From Ruminococcus flavefaciens (GTDB lineage Bacteria; Bacillota; Clostridia; Oscillospirales; Ruminococcaceae), in NCBI GenBank assembly GCA_023662725.1, contig JAMPIL010000001.1:1381563-1445562 (forward strand): a DNA stretch of 64,000 bases, in the 5' to 3' direction. The position numbers were made by a program, and so were the translations under genes. Positions 17,323-24,217 of this stretch are shown here, one piece after another (position 1 is the first letter of the stretch; each line of letters starts with the position of its first letter). The notes beneath the pieces are model-generated. The model saw only the letters and a program-made list of their open reading frames with translations, had not been told where the DNA came from and ran no database searches.

Positions 17323-17742
17323 GAAAAAACTGTATGACTGCCTTGTTCCCGTTATTAACAAAATGGATTATTTTATTTGGTCATTTTATTATACAACTTT
17401 CAGGTTTTTAGTAAAGAAAGCCGTTTTTTGAAAGCATATTAGATTGAAGCTGATTGACCAAATCAGTATTTTCATCGAAGAATTCCATATAGAATCACTA
17501 GTAAGTAAAATTTATTCGCTGTTAAGATTTTTTGTTAAGTATCTGTTGTATCATATCCTCTTGACAGGAACGAAATATAGTATAATTCAAATTAGTATAA
17601 AACAAATTATACTAATGATTTGGTGCTCTTGACAATTAGTACTACTGCAACGGTGGCGTTGTGGTTGGTTACGGTTGTTGGCGAATAAATAAAACAATTA
17701 AAATCTTGGGGTTGCTTATTGAAAATTTTTTTCTGTCCCATA

Positions 17743-17771
17743 TTGACAAACGCACGTTCCGATGATATAAT
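17743..17771 (+). promoter_or_regulatory. Consensus promoter with no ORF behind it
   Basis: TTGACA (17743-17748), 17-base spacer, TATAAT (17766-17771). Both hexamers are exact consensus. The predicted start near 17778 leads into a structured, terminator-ended, non-coding stretch. Confidence 0.8.
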
Positions 17772-17777
17772 AAATAA

Positions 17778-17962
17778 AGACAACAACATTCAACATAAAA
17801 TAACAATTTAATAAATAAGTGCCTCTTACTTACATAAACATATTGGCAAACACATTTAGAGCAAAATGCTCGTACATATTTAAGGCACGATTTTGGTAGC
17901 AACGGGATAACTATATCCTTTTGCACTAATCGTGAACTTGAAATATGTGCGAGCTTTTTTGT
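17778..17962 (+). ncRNA. Candidate structured small RNA
   Basis: About 185 bases between a perfect promoter and a terminator. The closing stem pairs 17868-17880 (GCTCGTACATATT) with 17942-17954 (AATATGTGCGAGC), followed directly by TTTTTT. Nested inside are CACGATT/AATCGTG (17886-17892 with 17928-17934), GCAA/TTGC, and GGATA around an ACT-type loop. GTGCCT (17819-17824) can also pair with AGGCAC (17883-17888), which overlaps an inner stem, so two mutually exclusive folds are possible. No ORF of note lies inside. It does not match 6S, tmRNA, SRP or RNase P features that I know. Confidence 0.55.
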
Positions 17963-18083
17963 TTGTCTAAATAAATTCAATGTGGTATGTAACGAATTGG
18001 CAACGCGGTCAGAGTTACATAAATTGCGATACCCTCCGTGTCACAGAGACATACCTTTAATATAACATACTAATAATATTAAT

Positions 18084-18188
18084 ATAGCAGAAGAAAGAAT
18101 GTATAGTAGATATAAGTATTGGTAGGTGCGTAACGAAATGGAGGCGGAATATCAAATTGCGCATCTGCGATTTTAATTCTTCTGCTAT
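18084..18188 (+). promoter_or_regulatory. 12-bp inverted repeat in the leader of the Bro-N gene
   Basis: ATAGCAGAAGAA (18084-18095) is perfectly complementary to TTCTTCTGCTAT (18177-18188), enclosing about 80 bases. The right arm ends 2 bases before the AAAGGAA ribosome site. It could be a leader hairpin controlling translation or an element end. Confidence 0.5.
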
Positions 18189-18202
18189 GGAAAGGAATTT
18201 TT

Positions 18203-18832
18203 ATGAAGTTGAAAGAAATAATCAAAGTTGACGGTAATCCTTTTGCAGACACAGAGTTTGGTCAGCTTGAGTGTGTTGAGGTTAACGGCAAGCTGTATTT
18301 TCCAGCATCAGAGTGTGCAAAGGTTCTCGGATATCACAATCCGAGAAAAGCTATCATAGACCATTGCGACGAGCCGATAAAACTTACTGTTCCGCATCCG
18401 CAAAGTCCGTTAAAAACTATCGTGAAGAATTATATCAGCGAGGGAGATCTGTATTCGCTGATTTTCAATTCAAGGTTACCGATCGGCAGACAGTTTCGTG
18501 ATTGGATATGCGAAGAGGTTCTTCCGACTATAAGGAAGTACGGATTTTATGTCACACCGAAAGTTCTTGCGGAGTGCGGCGGTGATCCCGAAAAGCTTAA
18601 GCGTAAGCTAATGGAAATACAATGTTATCAGTTCTGGAACTACTGTCTGGAGCATCCTGATAAGGCGGCAGATTTGATATCGAAATTTTATGAAAAGGCT
18701 ATGAGAGAAGATGATATTATAGACGCTGAGTTTTGTGGTGAGGTGAGTAACGAAACAGAGCGCCTGATTGAATGCTCTGCGGTGCGTAACGAACTGCGTA
18801 CGGCAAGAAACGCCGAAATCTCGTCCGTGTGA
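18203..18832 (+). CDS. Bro-N (BRO family) phage-type antirepressor
   Basis: A 209-residue protein. The N-terminal Bro-N DNA-binding domain is about 20-120 (LYFPASECAKVLGYHNPRKAIIDHCDE, and the typical QFRDWICEEVLPTIRKYGFY). A helical middle follows, then a C-terminal tail with no recognisable domain. Such proteins act as phage antirepressors or regulators on integrative elements. The last 30 residues are encoded across two copies of the AGGTGCGTAACGAA-type motif (18741 and 18780). This suggests the original C-terminus was replaced or extended by repeat sequence. Confidence 0.78.
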   Translation: MKLKEIIKVDGNPFADTEFGQLECVEVNGKLYFPASECAKVLGYHNPRKAIIDHCDEPIKLTVPHPQSPLKTIVKNYISEGDLYSLIFNSRLPIGRQFRDWICEEVLPTIRKYGFYVTPKVLAECGGDPEKLKRKLMEIQCYQFWNYCLEHPDKAADLISKFYEKAMREDDIIDAEFCGEVSNETERLIECSAVRNELRTARNAEISSV

Positions 18833-19323
18833 GCCTTCCGTTTCTCGGTGGTATTCTTGCCCCAACTAGGGAATATTAAAGCCCATACACGCCGAATGTG
18901 TGCGACGTCCGAGGAAGTTAACGAAGATTTCTGATGAGAGAATGAAAGTCCGGTAAAAATTGCTCCTGTCAGTATTGCACGATCACCGATATGCAGAGGT
19001 TAAAGCAAATCGAAATATTGTAAAGCAAGTTAAAGCATCGGGGTCGTAAGCCCCCGATGCAGTCACACCGGACAGCAAAGCTGACCGCAAAAGTGCCGAA
19101 AATACGCCGTTTTAGCATAGGTCTTGTGCATATTTTCAGCAGTCGCCTTATGGGGTCAAAATACGGATCGTTCATAAATTTAGGGGTCGCAGGTGCAGAA
19201 TAGTGCTTAAAATCGGCGTATTTTCAGGAGTCGTGTCAGAAAATCAAAGGACATTGCCGCATTTTTCAAAATTGAATAACTTAAATCCCAAAGTCAAAAA
19301 TGAATCAAAAGGAGTGTTGCCTA
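18833..19323. other. 0.5-kb gap with hairpins and repeats, no gene
   Basis: It holds a 9-bp hairpin GCATCGGGG/CCCCGATGC (19035-19043 with 19052-19060), a 12-bp inverted repeat GAAAATACGCCG/CGGCGTATTTTC (19098-19109 with 19214-19225), and direct copies of TATTTTCAG[C/G]AGTCG (19131-19145 and 19219-19233). There is no T run after the hairpin. This may be a recombination, transfer or regulatory region of the element. Confidence 0.45.
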
Positions 19324-19530
19324 TTGGAAATTAACGTCAGTGAAAATAAGCGGATCGTAGAGATCTGGCTGACAAATCAGGAGCAGGAGGACGATAGTAT
19401 CAGCGAATTCGTGCAGAATACGGCGGACAAGTACAGCGATAAAAAATACAAGGTTGCCGTATTTATGTCGGGGGACAGCGACCTGTTGGACTGCACGGAG
19501 GGCTTGATGGAACACAATCTCTGCCTATGA
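19324..19530 (+). CDS. Small recombinase-companion protein
   Basis: A 68-residue protein (LEINVSENKRIVEIWLTNQEQED..., then KYKVAVFMSGDSDLLDCTEGL). It closely resembles a small protein commonly found next to serine recombinases on clostridial elements (pattern ENKRLVEIWLTN ... KKYLVAVFESG). The family form usually continues about 20 residues further, so this one appears C-terminally shortened. The start is taken as TTG at 19324 because AAGGAG lies 9 bases upstream and homologues begin there; the ATG at 19300 overlaps the ribosome site. Function unknown. Confidence 0.6.
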   Translation: MEINVSENKRIVEIWLTNQEQEDDSISEFVQNTADKYSDKKYKVAVFMSGDSDLLDCTEGLMEHNLCL

Positions 19531-19633
19531 TTTGTGGTGCGTAATCAGGCGCACCCTACATAACTGACGTGAAAAAACATAAATTGCGGCAAAGTCATAA
19601 AATCTTCACTCGGATATTTATTGCCTTTGCCTA

Positions 19634-19662
19634 TTGCAATTCTGAAAGATATATGATACAAT
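19634..19662 (+). promoter_or_regulatory. Promoter of the large serine recombinase
   Basis: TTGCAA (19634-19639), 17-base spacer, TACAAT (19657-19662), about 100 bases before the start codon. Confidence 0.55.
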
Positions 19663-19760
19663 ATTGATATAAATTAAAACGAATATTTCTGGCAACATTG
19701 TAAGTATTCGCAAAGGTAAAACCGAACCGAAAAAATAATTAACATTGAAAGGGTGAAACA

Positions 19761-21629
19761 ATGAGCATAAAGTACAGCATAGCAGGCTACTGCCGAATTT
19801 CCGTCGATGAGGAAATGGACAGGGACAATACCTCGATAGAAAACCAGAAGGCTATCATAGCCGACTTTGTTAAACGCAAGTTCCCCGACAGCACGCTTGA
19901 TTTCTATGAGGACCGTGACCGATCGGGATATACGTTTGAACAACGTGAGGGCTATCAGGAGCTGCGGAAGAAAATGCTCCGATTAGAGTACGATATTCTG
20001 ATCGTCAAGGATTTCTCCAGATTTTCCCGACGAAACAGCAAAGGACTTGTGGAGCTTGAGGACTTGCGTGATGCGGGAATGAGAATTATCTCGATTGGCG
20101 ACAGCATAGACTATCCGACCTATGACGACTGGACGGCAATTCAGTTTCGGTTTCTCATAAACGAAATGCCTGTTACCGATACGTCCAAAAAGGTCAAATC
20201 GGTCATAAAACGCCGTCAGGAGGAGGGCAAGTGGATATGCGCCGTGCCCTACGGCTACGTTATGATAAACAACAAGACCATGCAGTTCGAGGTTGACGAG
20301 CCTGCGGCGGAGGTTGTCCGTGATATCTTCGACAAGTACAACAGCGGCTGGGGTTACAAAAAAATCGCCAATTATCTTACGGACAAGCATATTCCCACGC
20401 CTAGAATGTGCGAAAAAATGCGCAGGGAGGCTAAAGGCGAGGAGTGCAAGCGTGAGGTAAAGCAGACGTGGAGTATCATAACCGTCAGCGAGATATTGCA
20501 GAACGATTTCTATATCGGCACGCTCCGTCAGGGTAAGTACAGGCGCAGGAAGATAAACGGCGGAGAGGTCAAGCAGGACGAAACTGACCACATAGTTTTT
20601 GAAAACAATCACACTCCTATTGTCGATTACAAGGTGTTCGCTCTGGCTCAGGAGCAGCTGAAAAAGCGAACGACCTCTCACTATCGGGGAGTAAAAAAGT
20701 ACGACAATGTGTACTCTGGCTATCTTTTCTGCGGAGACTGCGGCTCGCCCATGTTCGCAATGAGCCGTACCGATCTTGCTTCTGCCTACACCTGCGGAAC
20801 CTACCACAAGCGAGGAACAAAGGGCTGTACCTCCCACCACACCAGAGTTGATATGCTGGACGGTCTGCTGAAAAGCTATATCAAAAAGGTGCGTGACAAC
20901 TCCGCAGAGATGATCGAACGCTTGCAGGAGTCCATTGCTAAAGAACAGCATGAAACGAAAAGCAGTCAGTCCACCGTTGATGTGATAAAGGGGCAGATAG
21001 AGGACGCAAAGGCGGAAATGAAAATGCTCACCCGTCAGCAGGCGAGGGACGTTATGAAACACCCCGACCGTGCGGAGATAATCGAGGAGACCTACACCGA
21101 GATGATAGACGAGCTTACTTTGCGTATCGAGGGACTGAAAAATCAGATGCAGCTTGCAGTGGACAAGCACAACACAGTTGTCAGAGTGAACCGCACAGCC
21201 AGAACTGTGCTGGAGATTTTTGATGACATCATTAACAAGCCCTCTCTTGACAAGAACGACCTGAATTTTATAATAGACAAGATTGTGGTTTTTGAAAACA
21301 GAATTGAAATTCATCTCAAAGCGGATATCGACTGTCTGCTGAAATACGGCACGCTTACAGAACAGCAGCTTGTGACAGTCGGAGCAGAGGGAACAGTCGA
21401 AAATTTTAATCAAGGCACTGAGATCGGAAAGTCAGCCGGACAGCTTGCTGATGCCGTCACGGACAGCAGAGGCAGGGTTCTTGGTGTCAAGGTTGTAAGC
21501 AACGTTGACACTGTCAACGTTATCAGTAACGGCGACGCTGTCCTTTTTAACCTATTTGAAAATTCATACTTAATAAATAATAATACCCCATTAAGGGGTA
21601 TTATTATTTATTGGGACAAAATACCATGA
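19761..21629 (+). CDS. Large serine recombinase (integrase)
   Basis: The 622-residue site-specific recombinase has a resolvase catalytic domain (1-150; YCRISVDEE with nucleophile Ser14; IVKDFSRFSRR). The Recombinase domain is about 165-290 (VPYGYVM...GWGYKKIANYLTDKHIPTP). A zinc ribbon follows (about 325-355; CGDCGSPM, CGTYHKRGTKGC), then a long coiled coil (about 375-470). It integrates or excises the element carrying it. The last about 15 codons read straight through an 18-bp palindrome (21572-21612) that belongs to the intergenic repeat family, so the native C-terminus may have been lost. Confidence 0.9.
   Translation: MSIKYSIAGYCRISVDEEMDRDNTSIENQKAIIADFVKRKFPDSTLDFYEDRDRSGYTFEQREGYQELRKKMLRLEYDILIVKDFSRFSRRNSKGLVELEDLRDAGMRIISIGDSIDYPTYDDWTAIQFRFLINEMPVTDTSKKVKSVIKRRQEEGKWICAVPYGYVMINNKTMQFEVDEPAAEVVRDIFDKYNSGWGYKKIANYLTDKHIPTPRMCEKMRREAKGEECKREVKQTWSIITVSEILQNDFYIGTLRQGKYRRRKINGGEVKQDETDHIVFENNHTPIVDYKVFALAQEQLKKRTTSHYRGVKKYDNVYSGYLFCGDCGSPMFAMSRTDLASAYTCGTYHKRGTKGCTSHHTRVDMLDGLLKSYIKKVRDNSAEMIERLQESIAKEQHETKSSQSTVDVIKGQIEDAKAEMKMLTRQQARDVMKHPDRAEIIEETYTEMIDELTLRIEGLKNQMQLAVDKHNTVVRVNRTARTVLEIFDDIINKPSLDKNDLNFIIDKIVVFENRIEIHLKADIDCLLKYGTLTEQQLVTVGAEGTVENFNQGTEIGKSAGQLADAVTDSRGRVLGVKVVSNVDTVNVISNGDAVLFNLFENSYLINNNTPLRGIIIYWDKIP
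21572..21612. repeat. Mosaic repeat, fragment A (central palindrome)
   Basis: 18-bp perfect arms (21572-21589 with 21595-21612) around a 5-base loop, with the family core TACCCC...GGGGTA. Only this module is clear here, and it is read as the 3' codons of the recombinase. It can also act as the transcription terminator. Confidence 0.7.
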
Positions 21630-21710
21630 CGGTTGATGATTCTTTGCCCTAAACAAAAGAATAGTATCGTCATTATACATCCCCGATATGATTAATTTTG
21701 ACTTTAACTC

Positions 21711-21739
21711 TTGATTTAATTACTATAATATGTTATAAT
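21711..21739 (+). promoter_or_regulatory. Promoter of the small helical protein gene
   Basis: TTGATT (21711-21716), 17-base spacer, TATAAT (21734-21739). Confidence 0.65.
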
Positions 21740-21773
21740 ATAGTTATAATAATTTTCTGAAAGAAGGTTCTTT

Positions 21774-21971
21774 ATGGATATTAAAGGCAAAATCGGCGAG
21801 ATCACTGATAAGGTAAAAAACGATAAAGATTTCACAAACAACCTTAAAAATGATCCTATCAAAGCTGTAGAGGGAATTACAGGAATCGACCTTCCCGATG
21901 ATAAAATCAATAAAGCAGTTGATACAGCTAAAGATAAGCTCGGTGACGTGATTGGCAAAATCAAAAAGTAA
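21774..21971 (+). CDS. Small charged helical protein
   Basis: A 65-residue, lysine/aspartate-rich, helix-forming protein. The middle segment DPIKAVEGITGIDLPDDKI is shared by a group of unnamed clostridial small proteins and vaguely recalls Nif11/nitrile-hydratase-leader peptides; that link is weak. It has no signal peptide or membrane helix. GAAGG precedes the ATG, and it has its own promoter. It lies upstream of and in line with the yitT-type gene, with a GAGGCGC/GCGTCTC hairpin (about 21990-22015) between. Function unknown. Confidence 0.6.
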   Translation: MDIKGKIGEITDKVKNDKDFTNNLKNDPIKAVEGITGIDLPDDKINKAVDTAKDKLGDVIGKIKK

Positions 21972-22048
21972 AGCTAACAAGTGCAAAGAGGCGCTTTCCG
22001 CAAGAAGGCGTCTCTTAATTATAGTCTCACCCGACGAAAGGAGTAAAA

Positions 22049-22927
22049 ATGAAAAAAATTTTCGAATCAGTAAAACCATTCAATCTCGTAATGCTTACTG
22101 TCGCCGGAATTATAAATGCTTTCGGGATAACGCTCTTCCTTATGCCGGTAAAACTTTACGACAGCGGAATTTCAGGAACTTCCATGCTTCTTGCACAAGT
22201 AACTCCACAGTGGCTTTCACTTTCGATTTTCCTCATTCTGCTAAACGTTCCACTTTTTCTCTACGGACTGAAAAAACAGGGCAAAGCATTCACATTCTAT
22301 GCGATTTATACTGTTATGATCTACTCGGTAACATCGTGGCTTATAACCGATATTCTTCCGGTCGATGTGAGTCTTGCTTCTCCGCTCGCCGGTACAGATC
22401 TACTTCTTTGCGCTCTCTTCGGCGGAGTTATCTCCGGAACAGGAAGCGGACTTGCTATACGTTTCGGCGGAGCTATGGACGGCATTGAAGTTATGGCGGT
22501 CATTTTTGCCAAACGCCTCGGATTGTCGGTCGGATCATTTGTCATGATATACAATATTATTCTGTACATTATCTGTGGAATGGTGATAAACAGCTGGATT
22601 CTTCCGCTTTACTCAATAGTTACATACTATGCTGCACTAAAAACCATAGACTTTATCGTAGACGGCTTACAACGTTCAAAAGCCGCAATGATAATCACAT
22701 CCAAACCGGATAAAATCTGCAAACAGCTTATGGATGAGTTCGGCTGCGGAGTTACCATTATCGACGCTAAAGGCGGCTTTTCCGGAACAGAACGGAGTGC
22801 GCTGTATTTCGTTGTAAACCGATTTCAGGTCATGCGGATGAAAGATATAGTCCAGAAAATCGATCCTCTTGCATATATAACCCTGAGCGAAGTTGCAGAT
22901 ATTTTTTCAGCTAACCACAGTAAATAA
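22049..22927 (+). CDS. YitT-family membrane protein
   Basis: The 292-residue protein has five to six transmembrane helices in the first 200 residues (DUF161/YitT: GITLFLMPVKLYDSGISGTSML, GSGLAIRFGGAMDGIEV). The cytoplasmic C-terminal DUF2179 domain is about 205-285 (GCGVTIIDAKGGFSGTERSALYFVV). The transport function of the family is not established. The start has GAAAGGAG upstream. The stop codon sits on the first bases of repeat copy B. Confidence 0.85.
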   Translation: MKKIFESVKPFNLVMLTVAGIINAFGITLFLMPVKLYDSGISGTSMLLAQVTPQWLSLSIFLILLNVPLFLYGLKKQGKAFTFYAIYTVMIYSVTSWLITDILPVDVSLASPLAGTDLLLCALFGGVISGTGSGLAIRFGGAMDGIEVMAVIFAKRLGLSVGSFVMIYNIILYIICGMVINSWILPLYSIVTYYAALKTIDFIVDGLQRSKAAMIITSKPDKICKQLMDEFGCGVTIIDAKGGFSGTERSALYFVVNRFQVMRMKDIVQKIDPLAYITLSEVADIFSANHSK

Positions 22928-23110
22928 GGGGAACTCCGTCCCCTTAAGTCTCACCTGTCGGTTCGGTCGGTACTTCTGCTTCCCAGAGGTGTTCGCTGGA
23001 CACCCGCACCCCTGCCAAAGGGACGTACAGTCCCTTTGGAAACCCACAATTAAATAATACCGATACCCCATAAAGGAGTATCGGTATTATTTAGGGTAAA
23101 ACCCAAAGAA
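22926..23110 (+). repeat. Mosaic repeat, copy B
   Basis: Modules in order: AAGGGGA/TCCCCTT hairpin (22926-22944), a spacer shared with copy D (GGTTCGGTCGGT, CTTCTGCT, AGAGGTG), CCAAAGGGA/TCCCTTTGG hairpin (23015-23039), and the central palindrome 23052-23092 with arms AAATAATACCGATACCCC and GGAGTATCGGTATTATTT. It lies in the convergent gap between the YitT and YkgJ genes and starts at the YitT stop codon. Confidence 0.8.
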
Positions 23111-23177
23111 CCGCTGCACTTTGCAGAAAATAACGGCAACCAAATCTCATATCACTTGTCATGAGCAAATATATAAC

Positions 23178-23657
23178 CTACTCTTCCTCGAATATCAGCA
23201 CGGGGTAGCCGTTGTAATACGGCTTGACTATCTCCGGGTGAGCGTCAGCATAACGAAAAATAGTTTCCGCCAGACCTTCTTTGAGGAATTCCGTGAGTTG
23301 TGAAAGCGGGCGGTTATACAGCTCCTCGCAGATGGAAGCTATTGCTATTGCTCTTTTTCCTCCGACCTCCATGATTCGATACGGCCATATATGGCAATCA
23401 AAAGGTTTATCGTCTCCAAGCATACAGCCGTTTTCGGTCAAAGCCGGACAGGAAAAACGCTCATCTCCTTTAAGCTCTCCTGCAAGGAAAGTATATCCTC
23501 CGTCCTTGGGAATAAATTCCGCATCCGGTTTTACTTTCAGGATTTTCTGACGTATCTCGTCGGTAAAAACAGGAGTTTCCCATATATCATCCTTATCGAA
23601 AACGCAGCAAAGCCTGCACTCTGCACAGGAACTTCCGTCCAAAATTTTTTTAAGCAT
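23178..23657 (-). CDS. YkgJ-family cysteine cluster protein
   Basis: The 159-residue protein has the CxxCxxxCC-type zinc/iron-binding cluster (SSCAECRLCCVF, about 9-20) and further cysteines at FSCPAL, NGCML and FDCHIW, as in the YkgJ/CxxCxxCC family. It is cytoplasmic and its function is not firmly known. It is divergent from the GIY-YIG gene with only 33 bases between starts. Confidence 0.8.
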   Translation of the reverse strand: MLKKILDGSSCAECRLCCVFDKDDIWETPVFTDEIRQKILKVKPDAEFIPKDGGYTFLAGELKGDERFSCPALTENGCMLGDDKPFDCHIWPYRIMEVGGKRAIAIASICEELYNRPLSQLTEFLKEGLAETIFRYADAHPEIVKPYYNGYPVLIFEEE

Positions 23658-23690
23658 GGTTTTATCCTTTCTGAATCGGAGAATCGTTTA

Positions 23691-24008
23691 ATGTATTACA
23701 TTTATATAATAAAATGCTCCGGAAACAGGCTGTACACCGGCATAACGACCGATTTAAGCCGTCGGATGAGCGAGCATTTCAGTCAAAGCTCAAAATGCGC
23801 AAAATTCACACGTTCCCACAAAGCCGAATCGCTGGAAGCCTGCTGGAGCGCTGAGAATCGTAGCCTCGCTTCAAAACTAGAGTATAAGATAAAGTCACTG
23901 ACAAAGCCGCAGAAACTCCGTCTGATAAGCGAAACCGGCTCTTTAGAGGAGTTTTTTGGCAATGATGCGAAATTTTACAAGCGTGAATCCACAAATATAG
24001 AAATATGA
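23691..24008 (+). CDS. GIY-YIG domain protein, UPF0213 type
   Basis: The 105-residue single-domain GIY-YIG nuclease-fold protein (MYYIYIIKCSGNRLYTGITTDLSRRMSEH) has the YIYIIKC...LYTGIT core, catalytic-type Arg, and KLEYKIKSL near the C-terminal half, as in the YhbQ/YazA group. These are suspected DNA-repair or processing nucleases. The frame is open far upstream over the YkgJ gene, but the ATG at 23691 gives the standard family N-terminus. Confidence 0.85.
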   Translation: MYYIYIIKCSGNRLYTGITTDLSRRMSEHFSQSSKCAKFTRSHKAESLEACWSAENRSLASKLEYKIKSLTKPQKLRLISETGSLEEFFGNDAKFYKRESTNIEI

Positions 24009-24009
24009 G

Positions 24010-24040
24010 CTGCCGCAAATCATGCGGCAGTTTTTGTTTT
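24010..24040 (+). terminator. Terminator of the GIY-YIG gene
   Basis: CTGCCGC (24010-24016) pairs with GCGGCAG (24024-24030), then TTTTTGTTTT. Confidence 0.85.
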
Positions 24041-24084
24041 AGCAGAATAATTCAAAAATTCTATCCACCTATTCCTGTCAATGA

Positions 24085-24216
24085 TTTATCCTCTTAGGGC
24101 ATTCGCTCTAATAAAATCAAATCCCCTTTATGGAGATTTGATTTTATTAATACCGGGTTTCCAAAGGGATAATATCCCTTTGGCAGAGGGTTTCAGGGAG
24201 ACAGAGTCTCCCTGAG
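24085..24216 (-). repeat. Mosaic repeat, copy C (reverse orientation)
   Basis: Read on the minus strand it gives, in the same order as the other copies, the GGGAGAC/GTCTCCC hairpin, CCAAAGGGATATTATCCCTTTGG, AAACCCGGTATTA, then the central palindrome (24110-24126 with 24132-24148, arms AATAAAATCAAATCCCC, one mismatch) and AGGGC. It lies in the convergent gap between the GIY-YIG gene and tex, ending 2 bases from the tex stop. Confidence 0.8.
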
Positions 24217-24217
24217 A

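Larger units (their letters stand above)
17113..18202. other. 1.1-kb gap with a possible small ORF and structured-RNA signals
   Basis: No normal-sized gene. Contents in order: a doubtful 54-codon ORF (17158-17322), a 10-bp inverted repeat ATTAGTATAA/TTATACTAAT (17591-17600 with 17607-17616), a consensus promoter (17743-17771) driving a candidate structured RNA (to 17962), a GGTATGTAAC-type hairpin region (about 17984-18052), and a 12-bp inverted repeat (18084-18188) just before the Bro-N gene. Confidence 0.5.

Noticed and set aside
17561-17586. Promoter TTGACA/TATAAT at 17561 and 17581
   Set aside because: The spacer is only 14 bases, too short for a normal sigma-A promoter.
17778-17962. 6S RNA or tmRNA as identity of the structured RNA
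   Set aside because: The 5' and 3' ends are not mutually complementary over the full length as in 6S, and no tRNA-like CCA end or tag ORF as in tmRNA is present.
17113-19323. CRISPR array or tracrRNA-like locus in the element tail
   Set aside because: Repeats here are not regularly spaced with unique spacers, and no cas gene is present in the window.
19983-21413. Long minus-strand open frame opposite the large recombinase (476 codons)
   Set aside because: It is the mirror of a clearly coding plus-strand gene, with no ribosome site, no recognisable domain and an odd leucine/valine/histidine-rich composition.
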